Positions 46,915 through 59,118 of a stretch of DNA of 64,000 nt are shown here, piece after piece. The DNA comes from Pogostemon cablin (lineage: Eukaryota; Streptophyta; Magnoliopsida; Lamiales; Lamiaceae): NCBI GenBank assembly GCA_023678885.1, contig CM043000.1, forward strand, positions 21,808,729 to 21,872,728, read 5' to 3'. Under the pieces are notes generated by a model. That model ran no database searches. It saw nothing but the letters and a program-made list of their open reading frames with translations, and was not told where the DNA came from. The translations under genes and the position numbers were made by a program. Numbering within the stretch: position 1 is the first letter of the stretch; every line of letters starts with the position of its first letter.

Positions 46915-47567
46915 TCATAGTATAATTTCCTCTTGAACACTAACATTGAGAGTCTTGTTTGGAAGAACAATGCTGTTGATCACCACCACTTCATCTTCTA
47001 CTGTAACTGATTCACCTGGTTCAGATATTGTAAGCTGAGAGTCCATGGAATGAGAAAGGGGAGAGAGAATTAGCTAGATAAACGAAGAAAAATGAGTCCA
47101 GTTATTACCTAGAATGGTAACACCAAGCTTCGCATTGTGGTCTCCTGAGGCCTGAAACACAAATGATAAACGATGGATAAATATAGCACCGAGCAAAGAC
47201 GTCTGAACTTTGTCAAGTATCTTAACAAGACATGGCAAATGTGCTTAGAGTGGATATCAACATGGCCATGGTGAATAAGAAACAAGATGAACAGCAATTC
47301 AACTATGTGCTGCACAAAATTCATGGACATACCTGGACTCTGGACCACCTTGCAATGGAAGATTTCCATCCAACAATCGCATGAATAACCACCGCATTTT
47401 CCTAAAAATCATAGGGATAGAAAATGAATTTAAACAGCTACAAGTGCATTAATACCAGTTCAAGTGATTAGTACCTTGATTTCAACATCATCAAGAATAA
47501 TGCAGTCAACAAGCCTCACTCCAGCTCCTATCCGAGCATTGGCTGAGATCGAGACATTAGGACCAAT
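46915..47567 (-). pseudogene. 3'-terminal exons of a mannose-1-phosphate guanylyltransferase alpha-like gene
   Basis: Four exons with correct GT..AG junctions: 47567-47475, 47401-47333, 47151-47109 and 47015-46915. Together they encode the last 101 residues: IGPNVSISANARIGAGVRLV, CIILDDVEIKENAVVIHAIV, GWKSSIARWSRVQASG, LGVTILGESVTVEDEVVVIN, then SIVLPNKTLNVSVQEEIIL and stop. This is the C-terminal left-handed beta-helix of GMPP-alpha (the KONJAC-type regulator of GDP-mannose synthesis for ascorbate and glucomannan). The family is about 415 residues. The upstream exons (nucleotidyltransferase domain) were not found in the next 1.5 kb, which instead looks transposon-like. It is either a 3' fragment or a gene split by a very large insertion. 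The exons themselves show no lesion. Confidence 0.8.
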
Positions 47568-48953
47568 CTGTTTCACAGCCAAAAACGCTCAATGAGGTTA
47601 GATCACACTAATCCTTTCCTTCTCATTTCCTTTTCTAGTACCTTCATGGAAATTGAGAGTGAGAACAATCCTAGGAGATTTAAACTTGTAAAAGAGTTGA
47701 GAACCTAATTACCTTGGTCATAAGGATTAAGGGTACAAACGTGATTGTCCTTAATATCATAACATAAAAAACCATCAATGCATGTGTGTGTGATCGCTAT
47801 TTTCTTTCACCCTCAAGTATAAGTGATCGATTGTAGTACGCGTGACCAAGTGAAATATCGTTCTCATGAGATAGTTATAAATTTAATAAGTAATTCTATA
47901 TGATAATTCCAATGTAAGACAAATCTGGGGTTTTTTTGAAGGAATGATTAATTAAAATAATAAAACTGAATTAAAATAATTAAACTAAGCAAATAAAATA
48001 AATCACGCAGAGAAAACGATTTAGAATTCAAGAATGGAGAATTGGTAATGCTCAGGCAAACAACTTAACTATGTGACTAATTTATCTAGACCCAAATTAA
48101 TTACATGCAAACGTTTATAAGAGAATCACTAAGCCTAGTTAAATCACCTTGATCGGGTAGGATCTAACACTTATAATGAGCTGAAAATCCTAGGATCAAT
48201 AAGAAATTAACCCTCTCTCTCTCTATAGGTACTTCATGCTAAATTCCATTAAAGGCTAGAGCACTAGACTTCGCTTTCTAGGTACGCGATTGTTAACCCC
48301 TTTTGTCTCCTTATCAATTACCTAATAATGATGTTTTACCAAGTAATTAATATTCCAAATTGATTTTCTAACACTCTTAGGTATTATAGGTCAATCCCCT
48401 AAGACTGTCACAGGAAACAACAATTATTATGCAGAAATAGAGAATTCTATTAACTATCAATCAGTGATACCGTCAAGAATAATTAAAGGAATCAAAATCC
48501 AAAAACACAATAATATGAAGTCTCAAAATATCATCTTCAATAAGGAAATAAATAATATGCGGAATAATAAATCCAAGTCTAGGGCAATCAAATTACATAA
48601 TCAAATTGTCTTAGTGCTCTAACATTACCAACAAAGAATCTTAGCTCATGGATTTACAAGGGCAAATCACAAGGATGCAATAAACCCTAACCATTATTCT
48701 AAAATAACAAAGAAAAATAATTAAAGATAAAAAACCCTTTTTGGAGGACTCCGTCTCTTCAATTACGATCTCCGTCGGAATCTCCATCTTCGATCCAAGT
48801 AGCAACTCCGATCGTCTCTCCGGTGGAAGGATATGGGTGAAGGTAGGGTTCTGTGATGATGGAGGCGTAAATATGGTGTCTGTCCAATTTCAATCCGAAC
48901 AGGAGTATTTATATGGGACTGTCGTAATCCCTTCCGATGGGGAGAATGGAAGA

Positions 48954-49130
48954 TCATGTGTGGCTTAGTATCTTGGGAACCATAACCTGTGAGTCTTTAT
49001 ATACTACACAACTGAGCCACCCATAATCACCCAGTCACGTAGTATTAGATATCCACTCAATTGGCCCATATTAAAATATTATAGCCCATGGACTTTTTAT
49101 ATTAATTGGATCACTTAATTAAGTCCATAA
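48954..49130. repeat. Dispersed repeat shared with 31013-31200
   Basis: ATCATGTGTGGCTTAGTATC, CCATAATCACCCAGTCACGT, ATCCACTCAATTGGCCC and ATTAATTGGATCACTTAATT occur in the same order and spacing as at 31013-31200. Probably an LTR-derived remnant. Confidence 0.55.
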
Positions 49131-49473
49131 AATAATTGAATAGCTAATATAATTACATAATAATATATTGCCCACAATTAGATTATATTGGAAATTAAAA
49201 ATTTCCAACAACAATTTCATTCAAATTCATTTTGATCAGCCTTGACTTATAATGGACTTAATTATTATCTCATAAATAAACTAAGTATCAATTTATGCCA
49301 TCCATATATTATGACCCACATTATTAGAATTTTCGAATGACATGCCTAGAATCTGGGCCAGAGAAACTACAGAGTACGTTAAGAGATCAGTTTTAACGAT
49401 GAAGAAGACGACATGTAGCAAAGCTTGTGTTCGTTTCAAAGCTAATTATGTATTTAAGAGTGAGGATAAGAAT

Positions 49474-49679
49474 ATCGAAATTTCTATTACATTTTGGTGT
49501 TACATCTTCTGTTATATGCAAAGATTAGTGACAAGTATGGTGTAGAAAAATCTCGAACCTTTCCCCTTAGGTTAATATTTTCCGTTTAGAGTATATATTT
49601 TGTCTCTCACCTACGTGTCATTCATACAATAATTCACAATAAAAAATGTAACACCTGAATGTAACAGAATATTCGAACT
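49474..49679. mobile_element. hAT-like MITE (CTGTTAC family), copy 3
   Basis: Left: TTCTATTACATTTTGGTGTT then ACATCTTCTGTTA. Right, inverted: AAAAATGTAACACCTGAATG then TAACAGAATATTCGAA. About 206 bp, the same size as copy 2. No clear target duplication. Confidence 0.65.
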
Positions 49680-50100
49680 AGGGAATAAGGGATCAGAATT
49701 TCAAATGATTTAAAAAAAAAAAAAAGAGTATTCAAATCATCTTAAAAAGATTTTCTAAATTTTATTATAAATAATTTTCTTTTTAATATTTAATGACTTA
49801 TCCACAATTTAGTCTTACTAAGAGTAAAAAATTTCAGCGACTGTAAGCACATGAATTGACCATTACACTATAATTTCAATTTTCTCATTCATACCTATTA
49901 CTTTACATTATATTTATATTATTTAAAAAGATTATATTATCCTTATAAATTTTAATAAAGTTGATAAAAATGATTTTTCTTTATATCCTTGAAATGGTTA
50001 TTGTTTCTAATAAGAGGGACGGATATAGAAAAAGAAAAAAAATCAATTTTCATGAAGTATAATAGTAGTTGAAAACAAGAGTAAAAATGTAATTCCACAA

Positions 50101-50130
50101 CCTACTCTTGCTCTCACTTTCTATAAATTT
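50101..50130 (+). promoter_or_regulatory. Core promoter of the plus-strand P450: shared block and TATA box
   Basis: CCTACTCTTGCTC (50101-50113) is followed by CTATAAATTT (50121-50130), about 55 bp upstream of the ATG. The same 13-bp block stands directly before the TATA box of the intact P450 at 9639 on the other strand. Confidence 0.55.
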
Positions 50131-50180
50131 AGTAACATTCTTGCAGTTGATAACATTCCCAAATCAACATACAATTAAAG

Positions 50181-52223
50181 ATGATTGCTTATCTTTTCCT
50201 CTTAGCTCTTCTTCCGCTCCTCTTTCTCTACTTCCAATCCCACAAGTCCAAGAATGTGAATCCACCAGGGCCTCCAGGCCTGCCATTCATTGGCAATCTG
50301 AACCAATTCGATGCCAAATACCCCCACACCTATCTCTATCGCCTTTCGAAACAATACGGCTCGTTATTCTCCTTGAAGCTGGGATTCAGAAAAGTAGTCG
50401 TCATTTCTTCAGCAGACGTGATGAAAGAAGTTATGAAATCATACGACGTAGAATTCTCCAGCAGGCCTAGCCTTGTGAGCACGCAGAAGCTGTCTTACAA
50501 CGGTCAGGATATCTCGTTTTCGCCCTACAACGACACGTGGAGGGGAATGAGAAAGATAGCCACCATTCATCTCTTCACCACCAAGCAGCTTCATTCTTTC
50601 CACCCCATTTGCAAAGATGAAGTCTCCAAGGTGATCAACAAGATAGCGCTTGATGCTTCTCAGTCAAAGGTTACCAATTTGAGTGAGATCATTGTTTGCT
50701 TTACAAACAACACAATTTCCAGGATGGCTTTTGGGAAGAGCTATGGTGGCGAAGGGTCGGAAAGAAACCGTATTTTCGACCTGTTTCGCGAGACTCAGTA
50801 TGTGGCTGGAGCTCCCTTTGTGGAGGATTTCTTGCCGTTGTTTAAATGGATAGATAACCTCACTGGAATTAGGGCAAGACTGGAGAATAGCTTCAATGGG
50901 TTGGATCGTTTGTATGAAGAACTGATTAATGAGCACTTGGATCCAAATAGGCCAAAATCTATGGATGGTGATATTCTTGATACTTTACTCCAGCTCAAAA
51001 AAAATGGATCATCTTCCTTTGATCTTACCATAAACAACATCAAAGCAGTCATCATGGTAACTTTTTTATTATATTTTGGGATTTTATTGCTTATAAGTTA
51101 CGTTATCCTATTTTGATTTTGGTCAAATTCGTTTTTATTTTTTAAAATTAATTAATTCTGTAAGTTTATGGATTCGACTACTTCATTCTAAAATGTGCGG
51201 ACAAACATTTTTGTTCCAAACCTTTAAGTTTTCCTCTGATTTCGTCCCATAACAATACTTATCACCAATTTCGTCTCACAATTTTTTGTAAAAGCACCAA
51301 TTCACTCTCATAAAATTTGAAAAATTTTATATTTTTAAATAAATGACAATTTTAGTGAGAATTCAAAAATGCAATTATTTTGAAAAAAATAATTTTATTG
51401 AAACTATTTTGAGTGATACAATTTGATTTTAAACTCTTTTTTAATCCATTGATCAGCTATAGAGCCTGGTCACCCATTTAGTTTTTTTAACAAAAAAGTC
51501 GATTTCCCAATTTTATAGAATGAATTAATTTAAAAAATAAATAGAATTGGATGACAAAATCCATATATATGCAAGACAAAAATCATTGTCCAAAGAGTTG
51601 TATTCATGTCATTGCAGGACATCATAGTGGGTGGAACAGATTCGAGTTCAGTTACATTAGTGTGGGCAATGACAGCTCTAATGAAGTACCCTCTCATAAT
51701 GAAGAAAGTTCAGCGGGAGATAAGGGATTTAGTAGGCCAAAATAAGGATTTCCTCGACGAAGAAGAGATATCAAAGCTTCCCTATTTCAAAGCATTCATA
51801 AAGGAGGTTCTCAGATTGCATCCCCCAATTCCCCTCATAACAAGGGTGACAAGCAAGAAATGCAGCCTAAACGGTTACGAAGTCGAGGCCGGAACCATAG
51901 CCTTTCTCAACACGTGGGCGGTCGGACGAGACGCGAAAGCGTGGAAGAACCCTCACGAATTCTCTCCGGAGAGATTCGTGGGGACCGACATCGACGTGAG
52001 GGGGCTGGACCCTGAGGTGATCCCGTTTGGAGTGGGGCGAAGAGGGTGTCCGGGGATAGCTATAGCTATGTCGGAAGTAGAAATGTTGTTGGCAAATGTG
52101 TTGTACAAGTTTGACTGGGAATTGCCACGTGGGGTTAAGGATGTTGACTTTGAGGCATTGCCTGGTTTGACCATGCATAAGAAGAACCCCCTTCATCTTG
52201 TTCCTAAGCTTGTCATTACCTAG
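50181..52223 (+). CDS. Cytochrome P450, CYP71 clan (CYP71/CYP83-like), intact
   Basis: Exon 1 runs 50181-51056, the intron 51057-51617 (561 bp, GT..AG, phase 0), and exon 2 51618-52223. The product is 493 residues. Order: ER anchor about 1-20; NPPGPPGLPFIGN about 28-40; I-helix GGTDSS about 297-302; K-helix EVLR about 355-358; PERF about 409-412; FGVGRRGCPG about 429-438 with the Cys ligand near 436. Two family residues differ from the other copies: the I-helix threonine of GGTDT is serine, and the RET of PRETxxKC is RVT. Ser can support oxygen activation but is uncommon, so altered chemistry or substrate is possible. It should be an ER monooxygenase dependent on P450 reductase. It is on the opposite strand and 40 kb from the main array, with a shared promoter block. 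Confidence 0.94.
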
Positions 52224-53348
52224 TACACCCACCATGCACTATCTTAAGTTTATTAGTATTAAGTTTCTTGAAATAAATGAATTTGTGATTGTATGTATCC
52301 AAATTCTATGGTGTTTGAGATGATATTTTAGCAACTTCTGTAATCACTAAATTGTTAATTATCATTCCTGTTGGTATTACAATGCATCCGAAATCTGTAG
52401 GATCTTACTCAATTAATCATTTACTCTACACATATCAACACATACATAAATCTTACTCAATACTCCCTCCGTATGCCTTGGAAACATTTTTTAATGTGTG
52501 TGGGTCTCATATGTATAAAAAATGAAATAAAACTCTTGGAGGCGGACGCCCAAAATGAAAAAATGATACCCTTGAAAACATACGGAGAGAGTACTACTCA
52601 ATATTGCACTTTTGGTCCCTTACAAGAGGTTACATTTCATTTTTAAATCCTAAAAATTTCACTTTCTAGTCCTAGCCGTTAATAATGAGGTGTCACTGAT
52701 GTGTCAATCAAGTAAGATTCTTCAAATCATAATGTGCCACATCAAATTTTAATTTGTTTTTGTAAAGTCAAAATGCTGATTCAACATATCAACCCAATTT
52801 TTATATTTTATTACATGAAAATATTTTTTTTAAAGTAATATTAAAATATAAATAACATTTAAAACAAAAAAAATAAAAAAAAATCAAATACAGAAGAAGA
52901 AAAGAAAACAGATCTGTGAACTCTTCTTAGTGTTCTACCGGCGAATTGCACCCTTGCCGTAACAAGAACCAGAAACGGAGAACCCTTGACTAAGGAACCA
53001 CTGGCCGCCGCCCATCACCAGTACCCTCTCCGGAACGAGAACCAGAAACGAAGATCCCTCGTCTAAGGAACCACCGGCCGTCGCTCTCCCTCAGCCGGTG
53101 CAACGGTACTCACGTGCTCGAGTTCCTCTACTACCCGCCAGCACCTGCGCGTCTCTTTCCATTTAATTTTTCAAACATTTCTTGCGCCCTCGTTCTCGAA
53201 TTGTAGCAGGAGCCTTTCACGCCGGATTCGCCGCCGTTAAGGGTTACAAATTTGGGAATTACATAAAATTTCGTTTGATTAAAGTTCTTCTTCAAATTTG
53301 GGGGTTACAAGTCTCACAAATTGTTCTTCAATATATTTTTGTTCGTCG
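52224..53348. other. Intergenic region downstream of the P450
   Basis: A short Stowaway-like MITE is at 52463-52591. Around 52930-53150 lies GC-richer DNA with a diverged internal repeat (AACAAGAACCAGAAACGGAG and AACGAGAACCAGAAACGAAG, about 90 bp apart). The plus-strand frame at 53182-53460 overlaps the start of the tandem duplication and shows no domain. No gene is called. Confidence 0.4.
52463..52591. mobile_element. Short Stowaway-like MITE
   Basis: CTCCCTCCGTATGCCTTGG on the left and AACATACGGAGAGAG on the right, TA on both sides, about 129 bp. Right terminus lightly diverged. Confidence 0.75.
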
Positions 53349-54609
53349 ATTTAGGTATATTTTTGTTCGTCGATTTTATGTTCTTCGATTTAGGGTTCTT
53401 GATTTGGGTATGCTGATTCGATGGTCAGAGGGGTGGCTTTGCTGGTTGCGTTGGGAGTGACGTTCGTTTATGTGAAGAGGTGCTGACGATCCGGCGGATG
53501 GAGGAGGCGGCGGAGGTAGGAGAGGCGCTGCGGTTTGATTTTGTTGCTGCAAGGAAGATGAATAGATGATGAACTGTTTTTCATTTTAAATTTTTTAGTT
53601 TCTGTATCAATTACTAATTGTTTCTTTTTTTAATTCTTTTTGTTAATTTTTTTAATTAATGTAATTTTCAATTTTTTTAATGTGAAATATGGTGTCGCAT
53701 GATTTAATATATTTGTTTATTATTTTTAAATAAAATAATTTAAAATATATATTAGGAAATTAGGTGTGGAGAGTAAGATTTTTGTTTTTTAATTTTTTTT
53801 GTTAATTTGATGACGTGGCGGTATTATTGGCCCAATTTTACCCCATTTGTCCATGTCACTCACCCATCGCCGGATTTTCCCAAATTATAGGTCACGTGCA
53901 GCGCACATGACCAATTTCCGACGAGAATCTAGGGTTCCGGCGAAAATTGGGTAAAATTGATATAAAATCAATAATTATGGGACAAAATCGATACAAATAT
54001 ATTTTTTGGGATAAAATCTAAAGTTTTCAATAGTTATGGAACAAAATAAACTTTTAACTTCCAAAATGTAACGGGTGATCGAACTGAAAACGGAGGACGT
54101 ACTATTTTTCTTCTTACTTAGTATAATTTACCGAGCATCCCTGCAACTCTTTTATTTTCTCATCTATGTATTTTAACCTTTTTTAGAAATAAATAAAATA
54201 TACTATATTACATATATAAAATATAATTATGCGTACTTTTTCTTCAATTAAAGTCTATATAGGACGAAACACTATCAGAATTATCATTGGAGGTCGATTT
54301 AAATTAAAATCACGTTGGAAGAATTTGAGATAAAGTCGGGATCACATGGTTTGAACGATGAAAAAATGCTGCAAAATTAATCTGGGAAACTATCAACTTG
54401 AACACGTCAGTAAAACCAAACATCGCATATGGTCTTTTGACCATTCCATTTTTCAATTTTAGTTTTATTTTTAATCTAATTTTTAGATAAAATACTGAAT
54501 AAAGAATACTAAAATTAAAAAAATCCAATAGTTAAAGGATCAAATATTGCAGATTTTGTTAATTTAACTCGTGGTTCAACAGAAAAATTGAATTTTATAT
54601 ATTTTCAAT

Positions 54610-54987
54610 CACTATAAAAAATTGTATTTTACCAACGGAAGCGTTAATTCCATTGTTAAATTGGTTTACCAACGGATTAGCAACGGAATCCGTTGGTAAT
54701 TTTCCTTGGTAAAGTGGTGGTTTGTAAATTTTTAGTAACGAAAAATCAATTCCGTTGATAAATAATTTCGTTGCTAAAATTCCGTTAGTAATTTATATAA
54801 AGATTCCCTTGGTAATCCATTGTTAATTACCAACGGATTGAATTCCGTTGGTGAAATAGAGAATAAATCCGTTGGCATTCCATTGCTAATAGAATAATGT
54901 CATTTTGATTGCTAATCCATTGGTAATTACCAACGGATTGAATTCCGTTAGTAAATTTCATTGCTAAAAAATACTTTTTTTATAGTG
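54610..54987. mobile_element. CACTA-type MITE, in duplication unit 1
   Basis: Starts CACTATAAAAAATTG and ends TTTTTTTATAGTG, flanked by AAT on both sides (3-bp target duplication). The body contains paired ACCAACGGATT and AATCCGTTGGTAA words as in the copy at 31208. Confidence 0.85.
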
Positions 54988-55238
54988 AATTATATTTTTT
55001 AAACTCATTATTCATAAAAAATGTATAATTAACAAAATTATTTTATAAAGTTAAAAAATTCAATTTAAATAAAAATATTTATAATTCATAATACTTCATA
55101 TACATAGTTATATATAATATACATAAATAATACCATAATTCATATTTTAATCTAATATTTAAATTTAATTTTCTAAATTAAAAAAAAATTAAAAAGTGAA
55201 ACATCATAAAAATAAAATAAAAATATAAAAAATATACT

Positions 55239-55482
55239 CCATTCGTTCTTTTAAAAGAGTTACATTTACTCTTTGCACGGAGATTAAGAAATATAGTATT
55301 TTAATGTGCAGTGAATTGGGAGATATAATATTTTACTAGTGTATTAGTGTTATGTGTGCAACCCATGGAGATAAATTAATTGTTTTACTTGAGTCTCATA
55401 TATACCAAAAAGGAAAATATAACTCTTTCAGTAGAACGTCCTAATTAATAAAATATAACTCTTGTGGTAGAACGGAGGGAGT
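55239..55482. mobile_element. Stowaway-like MITE, in duplication unit 1
   Basis: ACTCCATTCGTTCTTTTAAA on the left and GTAGAACGGAGGGAGTA on the right. The interior has CTCTTTGCACGGAGATTAAG and GTGTTATGTGTGCAACCCAT. The second unit carries the same element at about 58062-58308. Confidence 0.75.
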
Positions 55483-55785
55483 ATACAGAATCGGTTGGAT
55501 CGATTCAACTGATTTTCCCAATCCAACCCGATTCAACATTAAAAACAATTTTCCCAATATCCTGTCGAATCGGTTGATCCGATCCTATTTTTAAAATATT
55601 GTTTTAAATATAATATCATTGAACACCCCTTTTATGGTATTGTGAGAGTATTATTATAATGTGAGAAATTATACTCTCTTCGTCTCACATTAAATTTCAC
55701 ACTTTCAATTTTCGTTCGTTCCACATTAAATTGCACCATCCAAAAACATTGTATCAATTCATAACCTTAAAAGTACTTCCTCCAT

Positions 55786-56034
55786 CTCGGAGTAATGATT
55801 ATATTTGCTTTTTGCACGGGGATTAAGGAGTATAATATTTTAATGTGTAGTTAGGTGAGAGAAATAATATTTTAATGTAAAGTGAGTAGGTGCATTAGTG
55901 TGTTGTGTGAATCCATGGAGAGAGGATTAACTAATATGTGTAGGCCCCCTTTTACCAAAAATGTAAATGTAACTATTGATCAGTAGGACGCCCAAAATGG
56001 AAATGCGTAATTATTATTGTGGTACCGAGGGAGT
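55786..56034. mobile_element. Stowaway-like MITE, in duplication unit 1
   Basis: CTTCCTCCATCTCGGAG on the left and GGTACCGAGGGAGTA on the right; interior GCACGGGGATTAAGGAGTA. A copy lies at about 58606-58854 in unit 2. A lone left end (TACTCTCTTCGTCTCAC) precedes it at about 55674. Confidence 0.75.
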
Positions 56035-56176
56035 ACATCTTAATTACAAATTAATCATTCTCATCTAACACAAATAACATATTTTATAATTGATTTATTA
56101 CCTAAATATACTATAATGCTCTCCAAAAGTCAATGAAGTTGGTCAAAAAACAATTTTTCTTAAAGTAATCCCGGAG

Positions 56177-58984
56177 ATTTAGGTATATTTTTGTTCGTCG
56201 ATTTCATGTTCTTCGATTTAGGGTTCTTGATTTGGGTATGCTGATTCGATGGTCAGAGGGGTGGCTTTGCTGGTTGCGTTGGGAGTGACGTTCGTTTATG
56301 TGAAGAGGTGCTGACGATCCGGCGGATGGAGGAGGCGGCGGAGGTAGGAGAGGCGCTGCGGTTTGATTTTGTTGCTGCAAGGAAGATGAATAGATGATGA
56401 ACTGTTTTTCATTTTAAATTTTTTAGTTTCTGTATCAATTACTAATTGTTTCTTTTTTTAATTCTTTTTGTTAATTTTTTTAATTAATGTAATTTTCAAT
56501 TTTTTTAATGTGAAATATGGTGTCGCATGATTTAATATATTTGTTTATTATTTTTAAATAAAATAATTTAAAATATATATTAGGAAATTAGGTGTGGAGA
56601 GTAAGATTTTTGTTTTTTAATTTTTTTTGTTAATTTGATGACGTGGCGGTATTATTGGCCCAATTTTACCCCATTTGTCCATGTCACTCACCCATCGCCG
56701 GATTTTCCCAAATTATAGGTCACGTGCAGCGCACATGACCAATTTCCGACGAGAATCTAGGGTTCCGGCGAAAATTGGGTAAAATTGATATAAAATCAAT
56801 AATTATGGGACAAAATCGATACAAATATATTTTTTGGGATAAAATCTAAAGTTTTCAATAGTTATGGAACAAAATAAACTTTTAACTTCCAAAATGTAAC
56901 GGGTGATCGAACTGAAAACGGAGGACGTACTATTTTTCTTCTTACTTAGTATAATTTACCGAGCATCCCTGCAACTCTTTTATTTTCTCATCTATGTATT
57001 TTAACCTTTTTTAGAAATAAATAAAATATACTATATTACATATATAAAATATAATTATGCGTACTTTTTCTTCAATTAAAGTCTATATAGGACGAAACAC
57101 TATCAGAATTATCATTGGAGGTCGATTTAAATTAAAATCACGTTGGAAGAATTTGAGATAAAGTCGGGATCACATGGTTTGAACGATGAAAAAATGCTGC
57201 AAAATTAATCTGGGAAACTATCAACTTGAACACGTCAGTAAAACCAAACATCGCATATGGTCTTTTGACCATTCCATTTTTCAATTTTAGTTTTATTTTT
57301 AATCTAATTTTTAGATAAAATACTGAATAAAGAATAATAAAATTAAAAAAAATCCAATAGTTAAAGGATCAAATATTGCAGATTTTGTTAATTTAACTCG
57401 TGGTTCAACAGAAAAATTGAATTTTATATATTTTCAATCACTATAAAAAACTGTATTTTACCAACGGAAGCGTTAATTCCATTGTTAAATTGGTTTACCA
57501 ACGGATTAGCAACGGAATCCGTTGGTAATTTTCCTTGGTAAAGTGGTGGTTTGTAAATTTTTAGTAACGAAAAATCAATTCCGTTGATAAATAATTTCGT
57601 TGCTAAAAATTCCGTTAGTAATTTATATAAAGATTCCCTTGGTAATCCATTGTTAATTACCAACGGATTGAATTCCGTTGGTGAAATAGAGAATAAATCC
57701 GTTGGCATTCCATTGCTAATAGAATAATGTCATTTTGATTGCTAATCCATTGGTAATTACCAACGGATTGAATTCCGTTAGTAAATTCCATTGCTAAAAA
57801 ATACTTTTTTTATAGTGAATTATATTTTTTAAACTCATTATTCATAAAAAATGTATAATTAACAAAATTTTATAAAGTTAAAAAATTCAATTTAAATAAA
57901 AATATTTATAATTCATAATATCTCATATACATAGTTATATATAATATACATAAATAATACCATAATTCATATTTTAATCTAATATTTAAATTTAATTTTC
58001 TAAATTAAAAAAAATTAAAAAGTGAAACATCATAAAATAAAATAAAAATATAAAAAATATACTCCCTTCGTTCTTTTAAAAGAGTTACATTTACTCTTTG
58101 CACGAAAATTAAGAAATATAGTATTTTAATGTGCAGTGAATTGGGAGATATAATATTTTACTAGTGTATTAGTGTTATGTGTGCAACCCATAGAGATAAA
58201 TTAATTGTTTTACTTGAGTTTCATATATACCAAAAAGGAAAATATAACTCTTTCAGTAGAACGTCCTAATTAATAAAATATAACTCTTGTGGTAGAACGG
58301 AGGGAGTATACAGAACCGGTTGGATCGATTCAACTGATTTTCCCAATCCAACCCGATTCAACATTAAAAACAATTTTCCCAATATCCTGTCGAATCGGTT
58401 GATCCGATCCTATTTTTAAAATATTGTTTTAAATATAATATCATTGAACACCCCTTTTATGGTATTGTGAGAGTATTATTATAATGTGAGAAATTATACT
58501 CTCTTCGTCTCACATTAAATTTCACACTTTCCATTTTCGTCCGTTACACATTAAATTGCACCATCCAAAAATATTGTATCAATTCATAACCTTAAAAGTA
58601 CTTCCTCCATCTCGGAGTAATGATTATGTTTGCTTTTTGCACGGGGATTAAGGAGTATAATATTTTAATGTGTAGTTAGGTGAGAGAAATAATATTTTAA
58701 TGTAAAGTGAGTATGTGCATTAGTGTGTTGTGTGAATACATGGAGAGAGAATTAACTAATATGTGCCCCTTTTACCAAAAATGGAAATGTAACTATTGAT
58801 CAGTATGACGCCCAAAATGGAAATGCGTAATTATTATTGTGGTACCGAGGGAGTACATCTTAATTACAAATAAATCATTCTCACGTAACACAGATAACAT
58901 ATTTTATAATTTATTTATTACCTAAATATACTATAATGCCCTCCAAAAGTCAATGAAGTTGGTCAAAAAATAATTTTTCTTAAA
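56177..58984 (+). repeat. Unit 2 of the 2.8-kb direct tandem duplication
   Basis: Near-identical to 53349-56164, including the CACTA-type MITE, both Stowaway-like MITEs and non-coding flanks. The junction reads AAAGTAATCCCGGAG just before ATTTAGG, about 12 bp that belong to neither unit. Differences are small, for example AAAATTATTTTATAAAG in unit 1 against AAAATTTTATAAAG here. Confidence 0.93.
57439..57817. mobile_element. CACTA-type MITE, in duplication unit 2
   Basis: Same element as 54610-54987, copied with the tandem duplication: CACTATAAAAAACTG at the left, TTTTTTTATAGTG at the right, AAT flanks. Confidence 0.85.
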
Positions 58985-59118
58985 TTTTCTGTGTCTATGA
59001 TAACAGTGCAAGTAAATGTGGGACTGAAGGAGTAATTTTTTCCTCTCAATTTATCACATTTAGACCTTTAGGTGAAGTTTGGTTTTGAAAATCATGAATA
59101 GTGTGTTCTATGTTTGTT

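Larger units (their letters stand above)
47600..50100. other. 2.5-kb transposon-like region upstream of the P450 at 50181
   Basis: 47790-48960 looks like a non-coding retrotransposon piece: a long AT-rich stretch with GTAGTACGCGTGACCAAGTG, then an ATTACGATCTCCGTCGG and CCGATCGTCTCTCCGGTGG stretch. An open frame at 48741-48968 falls inside it and has no domain. 48954-49130 matches the repeat at 31013-31200. A hAT-like MITE lies at 49474-49679. No gene is called. Confidence 0.4.
53349..56164 (+). repeat. Unit 1 of a 2.8-kb direct tandem duplication
   Basis: The sequence from ATTTAGGTATATTTTTGTTC to CAAAAAACAATTTTTCTTAA is repeated at 56177-58984 with an offset of 2828 bp at the start and 2820 at the end. 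Only scattered substitutions and small indels separate the units (about 98% or more by eye). Each unit holds a CACTA-type MITE and two Stowaway-like MITEs. No gene was recognised. Confidence 0.93.

Noticed and set aside
48741..48968. 75-codon plus-strand frame
   Set aside because: Lies in transposon-like DNA, no domain, not conserved with anything recognised.
53182..53460. 92-codon plus-strand frame with repeated FVRRF words
   Set aside because: Crosses the start of the tandem duplication; the repeats come from a short DNA repeat and only part is present in unit 2.
57424..57708. 94-codon minus-strand frame
   Set aside because: Falls inside the CACTA-type MITE; repeated words reflect its palindromic body.
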